Assembly (NCBI GenBank): GCA_963277665.1
Contig: OY728128.1
Span: 1,870,738,988-1,870,802,987, forward strand
Origin: Viscum album
Taxonomy: Eukaryota; Streptophyta; Magnoliopsida; Santalales; Viscaceae
Length of the DNA stretch: 64,000 bases
Direction: 5' to 3'
This document shows, in pieces, positions 24,759 to 38,062 of the stretch. Below the pieces are notes generated by a model. That model was not told the DNA's origin, did no database searches, and saw nothing but the letters and a program-made list of their open reading frames with translations. A program made the translations under genes and the position numbers. The first letter of the stretch is position 1; each line of letters opens with the position of its first letter.

Positions 24759-26711
24759 CAAAAAAATAATTGAACACACTAATTTTTCAATATTACATTA
24801 CTTCTAATATTTTTAATGCCATTTAATATACTTTTTTTAATTGAATAAATACTATATTAACATTACGTAAGAATTTTATGAAATTAATTAATTCTTAATA
24901 ATTATAAATAAATAATGATGATTAAAAAATTATTTATACTTAAAATTACAATTTGGAACTAAACTTAAACTATTTTTTCCGTATGTAATAATTTAACAGA
25001 TATTAAAGTCTACATAATGAAAATCCTGATATTATCTTTTACTTACATATTATAAGTGTCACTATCATGGAAAAATGATACAAAAATGACATATATTTAA
25101 TAATTGGATGGAATTTTCAATAATAAATTCATCAAAAAGAATAAATTCAATTTTTGGGTTGAGGTTGGGACCATATTATATTAGTTTTAACCCTAATTAA
25201 AACATTTACCTTTAATGGGATAATAAAAATTTACTATGGTTACTATTACACCTGAAGACAAAAAGTAAAAGTGAAATATTTAAAAAATATAGACCTCTTG
25301 TTTCTAAATATGAAATCCCTTTTTCGAGATTCAATTCCTATAATTGGAAGTAATTATTTTGACATAAAATTACAAAATGCATTAAAACTATTTTCTTCCA
25401 AAAAGATGAATTTTAATTATAAAAATGTTTAAAAAAAATATAATATGAAATTCATTAAAAATAACATAATTATATTTTTATTAATAAAAATTAACTAATT
25501 AAAATTTTAAACTAAATCCAAATATAATTTGACATTATAAACGCATAAAATAAAAATACATTTTTCTATAAAAATTAGTATTTATCAATTTTCTTTGAAA
25601 AATCAAACCTTTCTATAATGTTTTAAAAAATCATACTAAGCTTATTTGGATATGATGAATTCAAAAAAAATAACCTTTTCTCAAAAAACAATTCTATAAT
25701 TTTCTTAAATTTATGTTAATATTTTTCTCACTAATAGAAATATAAATCATTTTGAAAGAAAATGTATTTTTGATGCATGAAAAGAATATACTAAAAAGTA
25801 AATGATCATTTTATTTTAAAAGATAAATAAATTTTTAATGAGTATTTCCTTTATATATTTATTTTACAATGTATTAAATCTTATTTATACATGAAAACTT
25901 AATATCCAATTTATAATGATAATATATCATTGTCTATTTAAACTTGGAGTTATATATCTTGTATACTATCAAACATAGTATTGTTTCAAAATATTGGGGT
26001 GTTAAATTCTATACTATTTAATATGTTTCAGCCTTGAAATTTGAAAATTTTCGTAGTAATCATGTGTTTGTCATTTAAAATATATTTATTAGAAATTCAC
26101 ATTGTAAAAAAGGGTTAATAAAATATTTTCTTGAAAAGAGGGAAAGTGAAATACAAAGATTATCTGGAATAATACGTATCTTGGTTTCCAGATAGGTTAA
26201 CATTAATGGGAAGTGAAAATATGAATATATAAGAGAAAAATAATTATCATGGACTAAAAAATAGTGATATAGAATGATGGTTAGATAATGTCAATGAACA
26301 TAAACACTATAAATATATTATGGGTGAAAAGGACATTGATTCATTGGAAATGAAGGTAATTGGACTACATTTTTTTTTCAATATCATTTTTCCAATATTT
26401 AAGTAATTCTTTAAATTCTATCATTCTTAATCCATAAATTTAAAAAATCTCTTTATCCCTATTTAACATTATCACCATGCCACAATATCACATTTCATGA
26501 TTATTGGTACCATTCAACATTTCTTTTCGAATCCTTAAAGAAAAATTACTTTGGAATAATCATTTTATGTTTCATAATTTATATTTCTAGAATACCATTG
26601 ATATAATAACAATACAACATAATTCTCAAATCATGCAAAGAAAAATTAAATCCACCCACTTTAATGTTAAGAAGCCCGTAATTCCTTCCTTTTTCTAAGA
26701 GTTAACCATTG

Positions 26712-27158
26712 CATTTGGGCATTGGCTAATATACTTTCCATATTACCCACACATAATAAATTGAACTATAAATGTTACCCTATGATGAAATTCATTTCCC
26801 TCTATTATACTTTTTATATTTCCTTGTAAATTACATTCTTTATTCCCTTAATTCACAGTTAGAAAACATCTTCTTATTACATTGAGAAATTCCCTTGAGT
26901 GATTATTCTCATATTAATAATATGTAACAAACAAGATACTCTTTCCTCCACGGTCTTCATGAAACTACATTTCTCTCTTAATAGATATATAAAAAACACA
27001 ACAATGTTGATATTATTAAATATATAATTACATAATTGATTAGGAATAATCATAAGGTTTTTCAATACATCTAACATTTCACTTATTTTCTATTAAGGGA
27101 AATCATTAAATTATCCATCACATTTGGTGTTAACAAAATTACTCTAGTTTCTAGCCAT
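26712..27158 (-). pseudogene. gag: Mini-Gag of element C with two zinc-knuckle remnants
   Basis: The ATG (27158-27156, minus) follows a splice-acceptor-like TTTCAG. The N-terminal region reads MARN, stop, then later EMLDVLKNLMIIPNQL, aligning with EMGEVMRTLVVFINQL of element B. About 300 bases after the ATG a decayed knuckle reads NNHSREFLNVIRRCF. A second knuckle lies at 26757-26712: IMCG, stop, YGKYISQCPN, keeping the second Cys, Gly and last Cys of CX2CX4HX4C. The order and spacing (ATG to knuckle 1 about 300 bases, to knuckle 2 about 400-445) match element B. The middle of a normal Tekay Gag is missing and there is no pol after it. Several stops show it is dead. Confidence 0.6.
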
Positions 27159-27465
27159 TGACTGAAACTAAAAAGCATATTATGAGAAACAACATTCAAT
27201 GTGGGAAACCATATAGTTATAAAAAATCATGTATTGGATATCTAAATCAATAAATTTTGATATCAATCTATGAAAATTTAGGTTTAACCTAGGTCATACA
27301 TAATCATTACCAAATATTTAGGTTGTTATCTTATACATAGACTCATCCCTGGTGTTCTCATTATATTTTTCTCATCCTAGTTTCCAAACATTCACTAAAC
27401 ATTTCTTGGATAAAAACTATAATAGTCTATAATTGTTACTAGTAGCTATAATTAATACCTATAAG

Positions 27466-27600
27466 ATATCTCCATGGGCGACTACGCCTCCTAGGTTAGA
27501 CCCTTACCGTGATCCCTAGTGGAAACCTTCTCCACCCGAATCCCTTGGGTGGGGAGCCATGTTTCTCCCAACATTCACACATGAGAGTTCCCAAGGATCA
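27466..27600 (-). other. GC-rich leader block of element C
   Basis: This patch just after the primer site, on the minus strand, is much richer in G and C than its surroundings. It holds an imperfect GGGTGGAGAAGG/CCCTTGGGTGGGGAG self-complementary stretch. Elements A and D show no clear equivalent. A structured RNA leader such as a packaging or dimerisation signal is possible; this is inference only. Confidence 0.35.
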
Positions 27601-27615
27601 TATTCCATCCTTTTA

Positions 27616-27625
27616 TATAATACCA
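27616..27625 (-). other. Primer binding site of element C (decayed)
   Basis: The minus strand reads TGGTATTATA two bases after the LTR end CTATA. In element B the same place reads CTTATA, GT, TGGTATCAGAG. Only the first six bases of the iMet-type site survive. Confidence 0.55.
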
Positions 27626-29789
27626 ACTATAGAGACCCAGCCTTATATATATCATATCTTCTTAGATAATTTTTCATAACATGAAAATAAATCTGTCCCA
27701 GAACCATATAATTGTAATTCTTTTAGAAAAATGGATATATAAAAAATTTATCATAAGATATCAACCTCATATCCTACTAATTTATTCCTAACCCACACCC
27801 TTATTATAAATATCATACATAATATATTTCTTCATAACTTTGTGAAATGATATATAAGAAATGGCGAGCCCAGATGCTAAGTAAGAGTAAAAAGGTAGAT
27901 ATAATTGTTCACTTGAGCTTAACATGAGAATAAGGGTATGAGAACATGAGAATAGAATTTAAAAGTTATACCCTATATATCATACATAAAAATATTTAAT
28001 CATGGAATAAAATGTTGCAGTTCATAAGACATGAATAATTTAAGAATCAATAAACTTGAGTTATTAGGGTATAACATTGCCGTACAACATGAATTTGTGA
28101 CATTTATATAATCACAAAAAATCATTTCAATTGTAGTCAAGGATAACATAAAAGAATATCATAGTAAATTTCTTTTACTCCCCAACAATTCATAGTAGTA
28201 GAGGTTCAATACCACATCTATAATAGTGGATAGAGTCTCTTACTAAATTGGGTTCACTCTATATTACAGTCTTGTTCTTCTAATTAGATATCCATTTTTA
28301 ACCAATATATTGGAGGTCTATATAATTCTAACACCACCCATAAAAAAATGAAAATTATAAATATGTGTAATAAAATATCATTAAATATTAATTATATCAT
28401 AACCAATGAAAAATAAATTTCTTTAATTAACATTTCTCCATCGAATAAATCATGGAAAACAAACAAGTTTCATATTCATTCCATAAATTTAACATTGCAT
28501 AACCCAAGGAATGGTAAGAGTTTCATAAAAATAATTTCCTCATAATTATAAACCACATGAAAAAATATGGAGTGTATCATTAGATTATATCGCAATTAAA
28601 TATTAGGAAACATAAAAGGATTTAGTCTTTAATTGAAAAAGCCTTTAAAACGTCACTTAGAACATTTCTTGAGGAAAATAAGCAATTTAATTTGAAATAA
28701 ATTATCTAAAATCTAAAAATTTAATCTCTATTAAATAAAGAAATTATTTCAAAAACTACCTTGGAAATATTTAAAGGAATATTCTATTAATTTAGTAGTC
28801 ATGATGGCATGAATTTTCTATGTCTTATAGGTTAAAAAAGTATTCCCTTCACATTTTCGATAAAAATTCAAGAGTGCCTAATTAAAAGAATTTTAATGTT
28901 AAAACATTTTTTAAAAATTAAATCAAGGGTAAAAATTAATTTAAAAATTTATTGAAAAATAATAAAGAAATTCATCTAAGCATTTTTAGATTATAAGTAC
29001 ATGTAAGAGAAACATTTTTCAACCTAAGTGAGAAATAAAGCCAGTTTTTATAAAAAAACAATCTTTTGGTCTCTTAGGTCCATAAAGTGAGAAAAATGAA
29101 TGAAAAAAATTTTATTTCGAGAAATAACTAGAGGATAAAAAAATCCATGGGATTATTAATAGGTATACCAAAATAATTTATTAATGGAATATGACCATAG
29201 ACAAATCCCAATTAAAAAAATGAGATCGTAACATTAAAATATCACCTCTTTTGTAACATTTGGATGGTAATACCAATGAAATAATAACATAAAAACAAAA
29301 TTTTAAATATCATTTAGATAAGGATACTAATAATATAAAATTTAAAATGATTTTATATATACCTCATAAAATAAGATAGGTTAATAACCTAACTTATTTC
29401 CAAAAGAAGATAATTTGTGATGATAAACCCTTACATCATGTTCCAAATTCTTCAAAAACAAAATAATATCAAGTATAATAAATTTAAATTTATTATAATC
29501 TTTTATCTGAATAGTTTATATACTTATTATATGATATAATATTAATTTAATGAATTTCAACACCAATTTATCAAGAATTCCTAATTAAATTCGTTGTTTC
29601 TTGGTGATAACTGTTTCATTTATCATGATTATTTCAGTTCAGTAGTTTTGGTCCTTGAACTTTGATTATGGTTCCATAACATCAAAAATAATTTATGATA
29701 TTAATATCATATATATTAATTATATATATAGATATAGATATAGATTCCTCCATAAACTATAGCCATTGAAAAATGAATTAAATCATTCA

Positions 29790-30240
29790 TGAAGACGATA
29801 GGTCGTACATACGCGCAGATATAGTTTTTACGTTTAAAAAGTTGGTATGAAAGAAAAAAATAATAATTTACCATTATATAATAATTATTATAGAAATTAT
29901 ATCTTACCATTTAATTAAATATATCATTTTTACCATCCAAATATTTTGGAAATGAAAAATAAATAACAATGATTTATGGGGGTGTTTACCCACACATACG
30001 CACAAGAGACATTATTGTTTTCCAATATATCAGAAGGTAAGAAGGTAGATGTCATATTATAAATCTGGAAGAAAAATAATTTTATAAATGTCATAAATAA
30101 ACATTAAAATAATAATAATACTCATCAATTAAATATGGAGATGAAAAATGAATAATATCTCTATGCGGAGATAGTAAGTTCCACGTACACACGAGGAATA
30201 ATTTCACTTCCCATTTGTTGGGAAATAATATAGATAATTG
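29790..30240 (-). repeat. Three subrepeat modules in the right C LTR
   Basis: Equivalent points at 29814 (CGCAGAT), 30001 (CACAAGA) and 30189 (ACGAGGA) follow CGTACAT, CACATACG and ACGTACAC. The spacing is the same as in the left LTR. Confidence 0.65.
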
Positions 30241-30535
30241 CGTTTTCCAAATTATAATAAAATTTATGTATATTAGAGACACTGAATTTGTTATTTTAGG
30301 ACATATAACATATTTTTAATGGAGGTAAAGCTGAATTAAAAAAATTATTGGTTAAGGAGGTTACCTCTTCATTAAAATAACTCCTTTAGATATCCTCTTA
30401 AGGATCACGAGGTTTGTTTTTTTGTAAGAAAATGGACTATATTATGTGAGTAAGTATGATTTGGAGTGATGTTTTTAGGGTTTTTTCATGATATTTGGCT
30501 AAACGGTTTTAAAGAAATTAGGGGAAGAGGTTCCC

Positions 30536-30542
30536 CTTTATA
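30536..30542 (-). promoter_or_regulatory. TATA box of the 5' LTR of element C
   Basis: The minus strand reads TATAAAG followed by GGGAACC, about 175 bases upstream of a donor-like GAGGTAACC. The left LTR has lost the TATA core at the matching place near 24250. Confidence 0.5.
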
Positions 30543-32272
30543 ATTGAGGTGAGGGGTACTTTTTGGAAATTCATAAATGATTAAATTATAATAAAGTCAT
30601 TATCAATTAATATACTTCCACATGGCCATATATTCAAATATGAAGTTCTATTTGGTTGTTATACTATTAATAAATATAGTTTTTACATGCTTAGGCGTTA
30701 TTTTAGACCCTATACTTTGGTTTAACCCCTTAGTAAACCAATTTTAATCTTAACTCCAACACAAATTTTTACATGCTTAAAGGGTTATAATTGCATATAT
30801 ATTGTGACTATTGACTAATAAATATAAATGATGAAATTTTATACCATATATTATTTTAATTTACCTATTTAAATTTTTATAGAAATTTTATATAATTTAA
30901 TAAAATATTATTTACATAAAATATCATTAATGCAATTTATACTCCATTCATTTAATTTGGCATTTAAAAAATCAATAAAAATATAGAATTTGAATATAAC
31001 CATTTAATAAATTCATAATAAATAATAATTACCTAAAAAATTCATTGTAATGATTAATTGTTTTAAATTACATTACTTTTAATATTTTTAATATAATTTA
31101 TTTTATATTTCTATGAATTGAATAAATATTTTATTAGTGTTGCGTAAGTATTTAAGATAATTATTTAATTCCTAAAAATTATAAATAAATTAACATGTTA
31201 TAAATAATAATTTATATTTAAAATATATATTTCCAACAAAACTTATACACGTTTTTCATTATGTAATTATTTAGGAGATATTAATGTCAAGATAACTTTT
31301 TTGAGATTATATTTTACGTAAATATTATAAATGTCATTATCAAGCGAAAATGGTACATAAATGACATATTTTATATAATTAGATGAAAATGGAAAAAACA
31401 AAACTCATCCAATAGGATATATTCATGATTTGGGTTGATTTTTAGACCTTATTATTTTAGTTTTAACCCTAATTAACCTATTTTACCTTTACTGTGATAA
31501 TATAAAGATACTGAGGTTACTATTCAATATGACCAAAAGTAATAGTGGCCGATTTACCAAATTTTTTAGTATTTATTACAAATATGTAATATTTTTTTAA
31601 TATTAAATTTATACATGTCATAGAAATTAATTTAATATAAAAAATAAAAAATGCAACGAAAAAATGTTTTTAAGAGAAATTACATTTTATGTAAAAAACA
31701 GTTTTTATATAAAATTCAAATATAAATTTAATTAAAAAGAAAAATTTATATATTTTTTAATATAAATAATCTAATTACATTATAAATAAATCAGAATTAA
31801 ATTCTACATTCTAAATACTTAAAAAGAAAATATATTTTTCAATAAAAATTAGTATTTTTCACTATTGATTGGAAAATCAAACCTTTCAAAAAAATTTCAA
31901 AAATTCATCATAGGTATATTTTGGAATAATGGGTTAAAAAATTATATCATTTTTATAAAATATAATTTCAAAAATTTCATGAAATTAATTTTATTTTGTC
32001 ACACAAAGAAAATAATTTTTGAAAAAAACATATTTTTGAAACATAAAATGAATTTTTTAGAAATTAAATGCTCATTTCCTAGGATTAAATCAAGAATTTT
32101 TTATTTAGTATTTCATATATATATATTTAATAATTCATTTAGTCCTATATATACCTACGAATTCAATGTCCTGGTTTTAATGATAATATTTCATGGTTAA
32201 TTTAGGCTTTATGTTTTGTATATTGCACACTATCGAACATAGATTTTTTTTTAAAATATTAGGGTGTTAATG

Positions 32273-33695
32273 ATTCCTAAGAGTAAAATAAAAAGTTACT
32301 AGATATAAAAGAGAAATATAATTCTTTTTTTAATCTCATAATTGGGTTTCATAATTTTCTTACCTCTAAATGGGAAACAATCCATGGCATCCATAATCTG
32401 ATGGTGGGTGGAGTTTCTTGAATTCAAAATACCACATGTTTCTTTTCCCTGCATACAATTCATGTACCTTATTATTGATGAATCTATTTAAATAGTAAAA
32501 AAAATCCAATCCCTTAAAGATATGGTACATTTATCATAGTGTGGGTATGATAATGTATTGATCTTCCACAATCTTGGATCCTACATGTGTAATATTTTCT
32601 TTACATTCTAGTCCTTTCTAAATGTGGTCAATATTAATTGGATGTTTAAAGAGATGGTTAGAATTTAATTTCACTTGAAAAAAATTATACATATATAATA
32701 AAACTAAAAATTCTCCCTTTCATGGTAAAAAGTTATTGTATTTTTTTTCTTAATCTGAACTACTAGGATCTCCTTATGGGCTCCTTGAAATGTATGATCA
32801 ATAAGATAATGGAGCTCATTGCGTCCCTAAATAGGTGTATGTTGTTTTTATTTTTCTTCCTACAAATCAATACAATAGTTAACCAAATTTAAGAATTCAT
32901 ATAATTAATGAGTGGTACTTAAGTAATTTTTAACAAATTAATATGATATATTGACTGTGATCAGATAATTCACCTTTCTTGGTTTGGATTCAATATATTT
33001 TTTAGTGGTATGGGCCTCTTGATGTTGAATCTTATTATATAGAGGTATATATTTGGGATTCTCCATATTTTATTTAATCTCCACCATGATGGAGGATTCT
33101 TCATCGTCCATGTCAAGAGAGATATGGAATGGTGATGGATCTTTTACTTTTTAATATATGGGGAGATCATATTTTACCTCATACTCATTCTGAAAGTTGA
33201 ATAGGTCATATAAATCCCACACACATAGTTAAAAATTATTTTCATCATCATAATAATTACATTATATCCCTTGATGGTTGGTTGTAATTTATATATTAAG
33301 ATGGTTCACCTGTATATATTCCTTAAACATGGTCTTTACCTCTTAGACCTCTTTAGTAAAATTGGGAAGGACTGATGGTACATACCTTATGGTCTTCAAT
33401 ATTTTCTTATCCATTTAGATTTTACTAAACATTTCCATAAATTATTTATGTATGGGACCAACCTGTTGTCCATCTAAAAATCTCTTACCCATAGCTATTA
33501 GTTCATCATCCCCTTGTTGGAGGGACTCCTCAGCATTTTGAACCTCTTACTCCTAGTTTTTCAGCTATGAGTACTTTTTTCAATCATAATAGTAAAATTC
33601 TTACCAAATCATGGAAAAATAATTTTATTAGGGTTTTTTAGAAAATAATGAAAACATATATACAATGTGAAAAAAGTATGAAAATGACTTTTTCC
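32273..33695 (-). pseudogene. 5' internal region of element F, possible gag/pol relic
   Basis: One minus-strand frame from about 33530 down to 32800 has somewhat fewer stops than such AT-rich DNA would give by chance. It contains acidic and basic stretches (GDDELIAMGKRF, LPIY then KVKDPSPFHI, LDMDDEESSI). The L-P-x-x-K-x-K-D-P-x-x-F-x-I pattern resembles the segment before the protease in Athila-type Gag-Pol. This is weak; no catalytic motif was found. The position right after the putative primer site is where gag would start. Confidence 0.3.
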
Positions 33696-33713
33696 TCCCT
33701 GAATATAATGCAT
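33696..33713 (-). other. Possible decayed tRNA-Asp-type primer site of element F
   Basis: The minus strand reads ATGCATTATATTCAGGGA directly after an LTR end of ACA. The Athila-type site TGGCGCCGTTGCCGGGGA would give this mainly by C-to-T and G-to-A changes, plus a few transversions. The agreement is suggestive, not strong. Confidence 0.35.
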
Positions 33714-36159
33714 TGTTTAGATAAGCCTATCATAGATAAGTCAACAATATACTATCTATTTTCCTAGAAAAACATAATGGATGAACAAGTTAATATTACT
33801 TGAGGAGTTTTACAGTAGTTCACTCACTATTTCTAACTCACCTAAACTACTTCTACTTGTATTTTATATTATTTTATGAAAACAATGGAATGAAATGGGA
33901 GAAAGAGAACATGAATGAAAATATAAGCTATCTTACTATGAAATGAAAATAAAAATGAGGTTATAATGAATGTACTTGGTCCTATGTTTGGTTTATAGGG
34001 TTCCTTCTTTATTCATATATTTTTTAAAATCAATTTTATAGTTAAATTTTGAAATATAAATATTGAATAACTATCAAGTAATTTTTTACTGTGAAGTATT
34101 ACATGCTTAGGATAATTATTTGGTACAATAAACACCACCTCATCCTATAATCAAAGTTAATGACACACCTGGATCGACAATGTGAAGCTTCTAGGAAAAA
34201 TCTTTATCATATTTCATTTCATCAATTAAATAACATAAATCCATAGTGTAAAGAGTTCTCAACCAATGGAGGTATAGTAAATTATTTAAATTAACGAATT
34301 TAAGTAAACATGTGATAAATTTCATATTTGATGATCGATACAACTATACACTTAACCCTCATAGACCATAAATAGAATCAAAACATTGATTTATTTATTG
34401 TTTTGAATTTATGAAAATTGAGATCCTACCCCATAGACAAGACTCATATCAGCCACTCATTCGATTATAGGAGTTCACAGTGGAACAAATAAGAATGAGA
34501 TAAAGGAAGAGTGAGGGAGGGAGAGAGAGAATGAAAGATAATGACCATCAAATAAAGAAATAGATTGAACACTTGAATGAAAAATAATATTATAGTTAAT
34601 AAAATAAGAAACTAAATTTATATAAGTATTAAATGATAATAGAGCCTTAGTATAACTCCTCTAGTCGAGCTCCCTATCAATTTTTAGTGGTGCTCACGCA
34701 TTTATATATAGATGTATAAATACCAACTTTATTTTACTGAGATTGTATCTTCCATTATCTTGAAAAAAAATTCATTATTTAACATTATATTTTGTATCAC
34801 ACCATTGAATATAGTCATTTAAATCATCATGTTAAATTTGAAAGGATATCCATTATTTTAATGTCACACTTAAAACCCCTCCAATAAAAAAAATAATTGC
34901 GGCATAGCTACTTATTCACGTTTTATGACACTATATTGTTGTAGTATAGAAAAATCATCCATGCGAGAAACCTCCATTATATTTATCCCTTTTTACATTT
35001 TTCACTACCAATTGGGACAACTCCATGTCACAACTCTTTCTCCATTGTGTAGCCTCTGGAATTCATTTTTTATATAGAAACATGACTCTTCCATATTGAG
35101 AATCTATACAGTTTAATACACATACTACAATCTAGAATCCTTGAGTAAATATTTCTATTCTCTCACCATGTTTTAGTGACACATCCCCTGGGGTAGGCTA
35201 TATCTTTTCAACATACCCATTCTACTATCGATATCCACACCTATAAGGCACAAAATTCTCTCCACAACATTTCTTCCATGTCCTTAAATAGGCTATGGAC
35301 CAATGATAAGCACCGACCTAAATCTACTCATAAATCCTATCCAACCTTCATAATTCCCATATCAGAATGCATAGATTCATTCCACTTTTGATTTTCTTTA
35401 TGGAATTAATATCAAGCTGTAAAAGTCATCCATAATTATCTTATTCCTTAAAAGTGGTTCCTTGATCAAGATCAGGCTTCCCTAGTGGAATCTATTGTGA
35501 TTTATAGTAATTTTCCAAGTGATAATGTGATTTATAGTGGTGGAAGGTGGAAAAGGCATCATATTTGAAATGTTTGAGTAGTGAGAGTCACATGTCACAC
35601 ACGGAATAGAGGCATCTCTTAAATGAGGAATTATACCCGTGAATGTTTATCCCACATTATATTGGAAGATTATTGATAACTATAATATGATAAAAACCAT
35701 CAATCACCCATCTCATAATTATTATATAGGGATAAGACTCCTATATACACTATTTACACACATGTATAGGCCCGCCACTAGGACTTGGTCAAACTACTAC
35801 TAGACACAATGTGATGCTTAATCGTCCCCATAGCCACTCGATCTAGACTTCCCCTAGGTTTTCGTAGCTAGCTTACCCGTAACTAGATGTCTAAATGTCC
35901 TGAATCTCCTAGTTGATGGTTAGCATGGTAAAGACATATTTTTTAAACTATGAAAGAATAAAAAAACATAGAACATTTCAAGAAGAATTTCATAATTATT
36001 CAAAAAATCAAAATTTAATCATTTTAAAAAATATTTATTATTCAATTTCAATTTCCTTTATTTTTAATAAACTTGTAATTACATGGTAAAATTGATTTCA
36101 AATAATTAAAAATCAATAAAAATTAAAATTTTATGTGAAAAAATGAGTGCATCACCGTA
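33714..36159 (-). repeat. Right (5') LTR of element F
   Basis: It is the partner of 16993-19423. Shared landmarks include ACAGTAGTTCACTCACTA near 33812, TGTAGCCTCTGGAATTC near 35046 and TACATGGTAAAATTGATTTC near 36083. The stretch 35760-35935 is GC-richer than its surroundings, and only the borders align well with the left copy. No coding region is seen. Confidence 0.6.
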
Positions 36160-38062
36160 TTTAACTCCTCTTCATCTTTGGAATAGTTTCATTCACCTAG
36201 TATTCCATTTCAATTAATATAATCCAGTTCAGGTTTCTGTATTTTACTCATAATTTCTTTTTCTTTAGTTTTTTACTATATTTTCCCTCAATTATCATAT
36301 TATGTTTCTTTTTAGGTTATATTGTAACTCGATGTAGTGTTTCTAAGTGGTATTTAATTTGGTACCTTCTTTGGTTTCATATATTTTTCTCGCAACCGAT
36401 TCATCCTTCCCTGAGTGGAATTTATTTGATCCACTTATGAGAGATTTTTTTTATCCCCCTATACTCTATACAAATAAATAAGGGTTTTATTATTTCATCT
36501 GGTGCATTTTTAGTGTTCCAAGTCCCTATTTTCCACTTTATATTGGGGTTTCATTTTTATCCTCTTGGATTTTTATTCACTTAAGTATTATTTTCTCCAT
36601 TGGTTTGTCATCATAAACATTGACCATATATATTACTTCCTTGGCTTCCCTTATTTTGTTCTTTATTCTTCACCTCCATTTTCTCATGTTCCTCTCCCAC
36701 AAGCAGTTATTTGGTTATTGTTCCAAACTACTCTCAAGATAATGGTGCATGGAGTTATAAACAGTGTTTTTTTCTAGAGAATCATTATTTTAACATTTTG
36801 TAAGACATATAGGGAGTTCCATTATGTTATTGGTGTTGAGATTGGATATGATTTGTGCCTTAATTGAGGCTAACATTCTTTGAGAGCTTGTTTTTATTAA
36901 ATAACAGTTCACTATAATGGTATTCTTGGAGCAATGACATTTTCATCTTTATTAGTGGATATAGTTCATGTATGACTTAGTCTTATATGTGATGTTCTAT
37001 TTGATATTTCTTTATGGGTTACTAAAATTCATTGTAGTTAAATAGTTTTTTTACACTGATATGTGACATAATTGTAGAGACATACAACACCCAAATAAAC
37101 AGAAATGTGAGATGGTGGTGATGTTGGATAGATGCTTAAGGTATTTACATCAGTGTTTTGATAAGTGGTGGAAAAGAAGAGTCAAAGTATTCTCGAGACC
37201 ACTATTTTCAATTTTAATTTTTGATTGAATGTTGTTTGAACAATTTATTTTTATTTCATTGATTCTATATTATTGAATGTTCATCCTCCTATAAAACACT
37301 AATATTTTTTTATTTTAATAAAATGAAAAAAAATATGTTGTAAAAAATATATAATTTATATAGTCAAATATATAACTTATATCCATAAAAAACAATTTAA
37401 GGATTTCTGTAAAAAAAACTTATTTTACTGTTTATAATTTGTATAATAATAAATTTGATATTATCTAGAATACAAAGATTACTTAAATAATTAAAAATAA
37501 ATATCAAATAATAAAAGTAAACCACTACCCACCACTTAAAGCATTAAAGATATAATCCTTAATTATCATGGTGATTATATTTATATTTTCTAGATGTGGA
37601 CTTATATATGAAGGAATAAATTTCATTTAAATTGTTATCTCATTTTTGTTTTAAATTTACTAGATTTGTTTTTGGTTTTCATTACCTAGTATTTTTCTCT
37701 AAATAAATAATTACACTAGTTTTATTTGGATTTTATATATAAAACATATTGAAAATTATTTTATTATTATAATTTCCATTGATTTTGAAACAAGTTCATT
37801 TTTTTATAATTTTTGATAATGAGTGAAGAAAATAATTATTTGTTTCTACTTTCAAGTGGGTTCTTCTTCTTATTATCTCTCAATAATTATAATGTTTTTT
37901 TGATAATGTTATTCTCATAATTTTATCTATTTCTTTAATTCTAATTATTTCATTTGAAATAAATTGTTTGGTTTTTAGGTTATTTTAATTGGGGCATTTT
38001 TTAACAAAAAATTTTCAATGAGTTTGAAATTTTGTTAATGTAATTTCACAAGCGGTGCTTCA
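36160..38062. other. Unassigned AT-rich DNA between F and A
   Basis: It is T-rich on the plus strand. A stop-free stretch at 36565-36777 encodes a low-complexity aromatic-rich sequence with no motif I recognise. It probably continues the older DNA seen at 15890-16992 and 59604-64000, into which F and A inserted. No gene is supported. Confidence 0.4.

Larger units (their letters stand above)
21089..26007 (-). repeat. Left (3') LTR of element C (4919 bp)
   Basis: It runs from TATAGTGACCC (minus-strand LTR end) to GGGGTGTTAA (minus-strand LTR start). It aligns with the right copy throughout, including the three-module subrepeat block (23496-23940 against 29790-30240). It is about 270 bases longer than the right copy, mainly through the GC-richer block at about 21860-22190. 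The TATA box seen in the right copy has decayed here. Confidence 0.75.
21089..32272 (-). mobile_element. Element C: non-autonomous giant-LTR Gypsy element with mini-Gag
   Basis: Two LTRs (21089-26007 and 27628-32272) enclose only 1620 bases. Orientation is minus: the LTR starts (minus strand) read TTAACACCC at both right edges, and the internal end of the right LTR reads GGGTCTCTATA, then GT, then TGGTA, a decayed iMet primer site. The internal part carries a short gag and no pol. The LTRs share TATA, donor and subrepeat layout with element B and fragment G. C lies within F. LTR copies differ strongly (by eye roughly a quarter of bases), so C is much older than B. Confidence 0.75.
27628..32272 (-). 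repeat. Right (5') LTR of element C (4645 bp)
   Basis: The minus-strand start reads TTAACACCC at about 32270 and the end reads GGGTCTCTATA at 27638-27628. It contains a TATA box (30536-30542), a donor-like AGAGGTAACC (GT at 30364-30363) and three subrepeat modules at 29790-30240 with 187 and 188 base spacing. Its 3' flank could not be matched to a clean target-site duplication. Confidence 0.75.
16993..36159 (-). mobile_element. Element F: decayed, Athila-like Ty3/Gypsy element, split by C
   Basis: Two direct LTR copies (16993-19423 and 33714-36159) flank internal DNA of 19424-21088 plus 32273-33713, about 3.1 kb once C is removed. Minus orientation is indicated by a polypurine tract on the minus strand beside the left copy (AAGTGTGGGGG) and a possible decayed primer site beside the right copy. 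Both resemble Athila-group sites. No RT, integrase or RNase H was recognised, so pol has been deleted or was never present. LTR copies are very diverged, more than those of C inside it. Target-site duplications were not found. Confidence 0.6.

Noticed and set aside
31865..32200. Longest open stretch of the window (111 codons) as a host gene
   Set aside because: It is in the right LTR of C. The matching part of the left LTR (about 25600-25960) has many stops, and the peptide is low-complexity Phe/Ile/Lys/Asn.
21084..32277. Target-site duplication for element C (AATTA and ATTCC)
   Set aside because: The bases do not match, and the LTR edges are too decayed to fix the exact ends.
36565..36777. 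Open stretch of 70 codons between F and A as a gene
   Set aside because: It is T-rich low-complexity sequence with an aromatic-rich peptide, no recognisable domain and no supporting signals.
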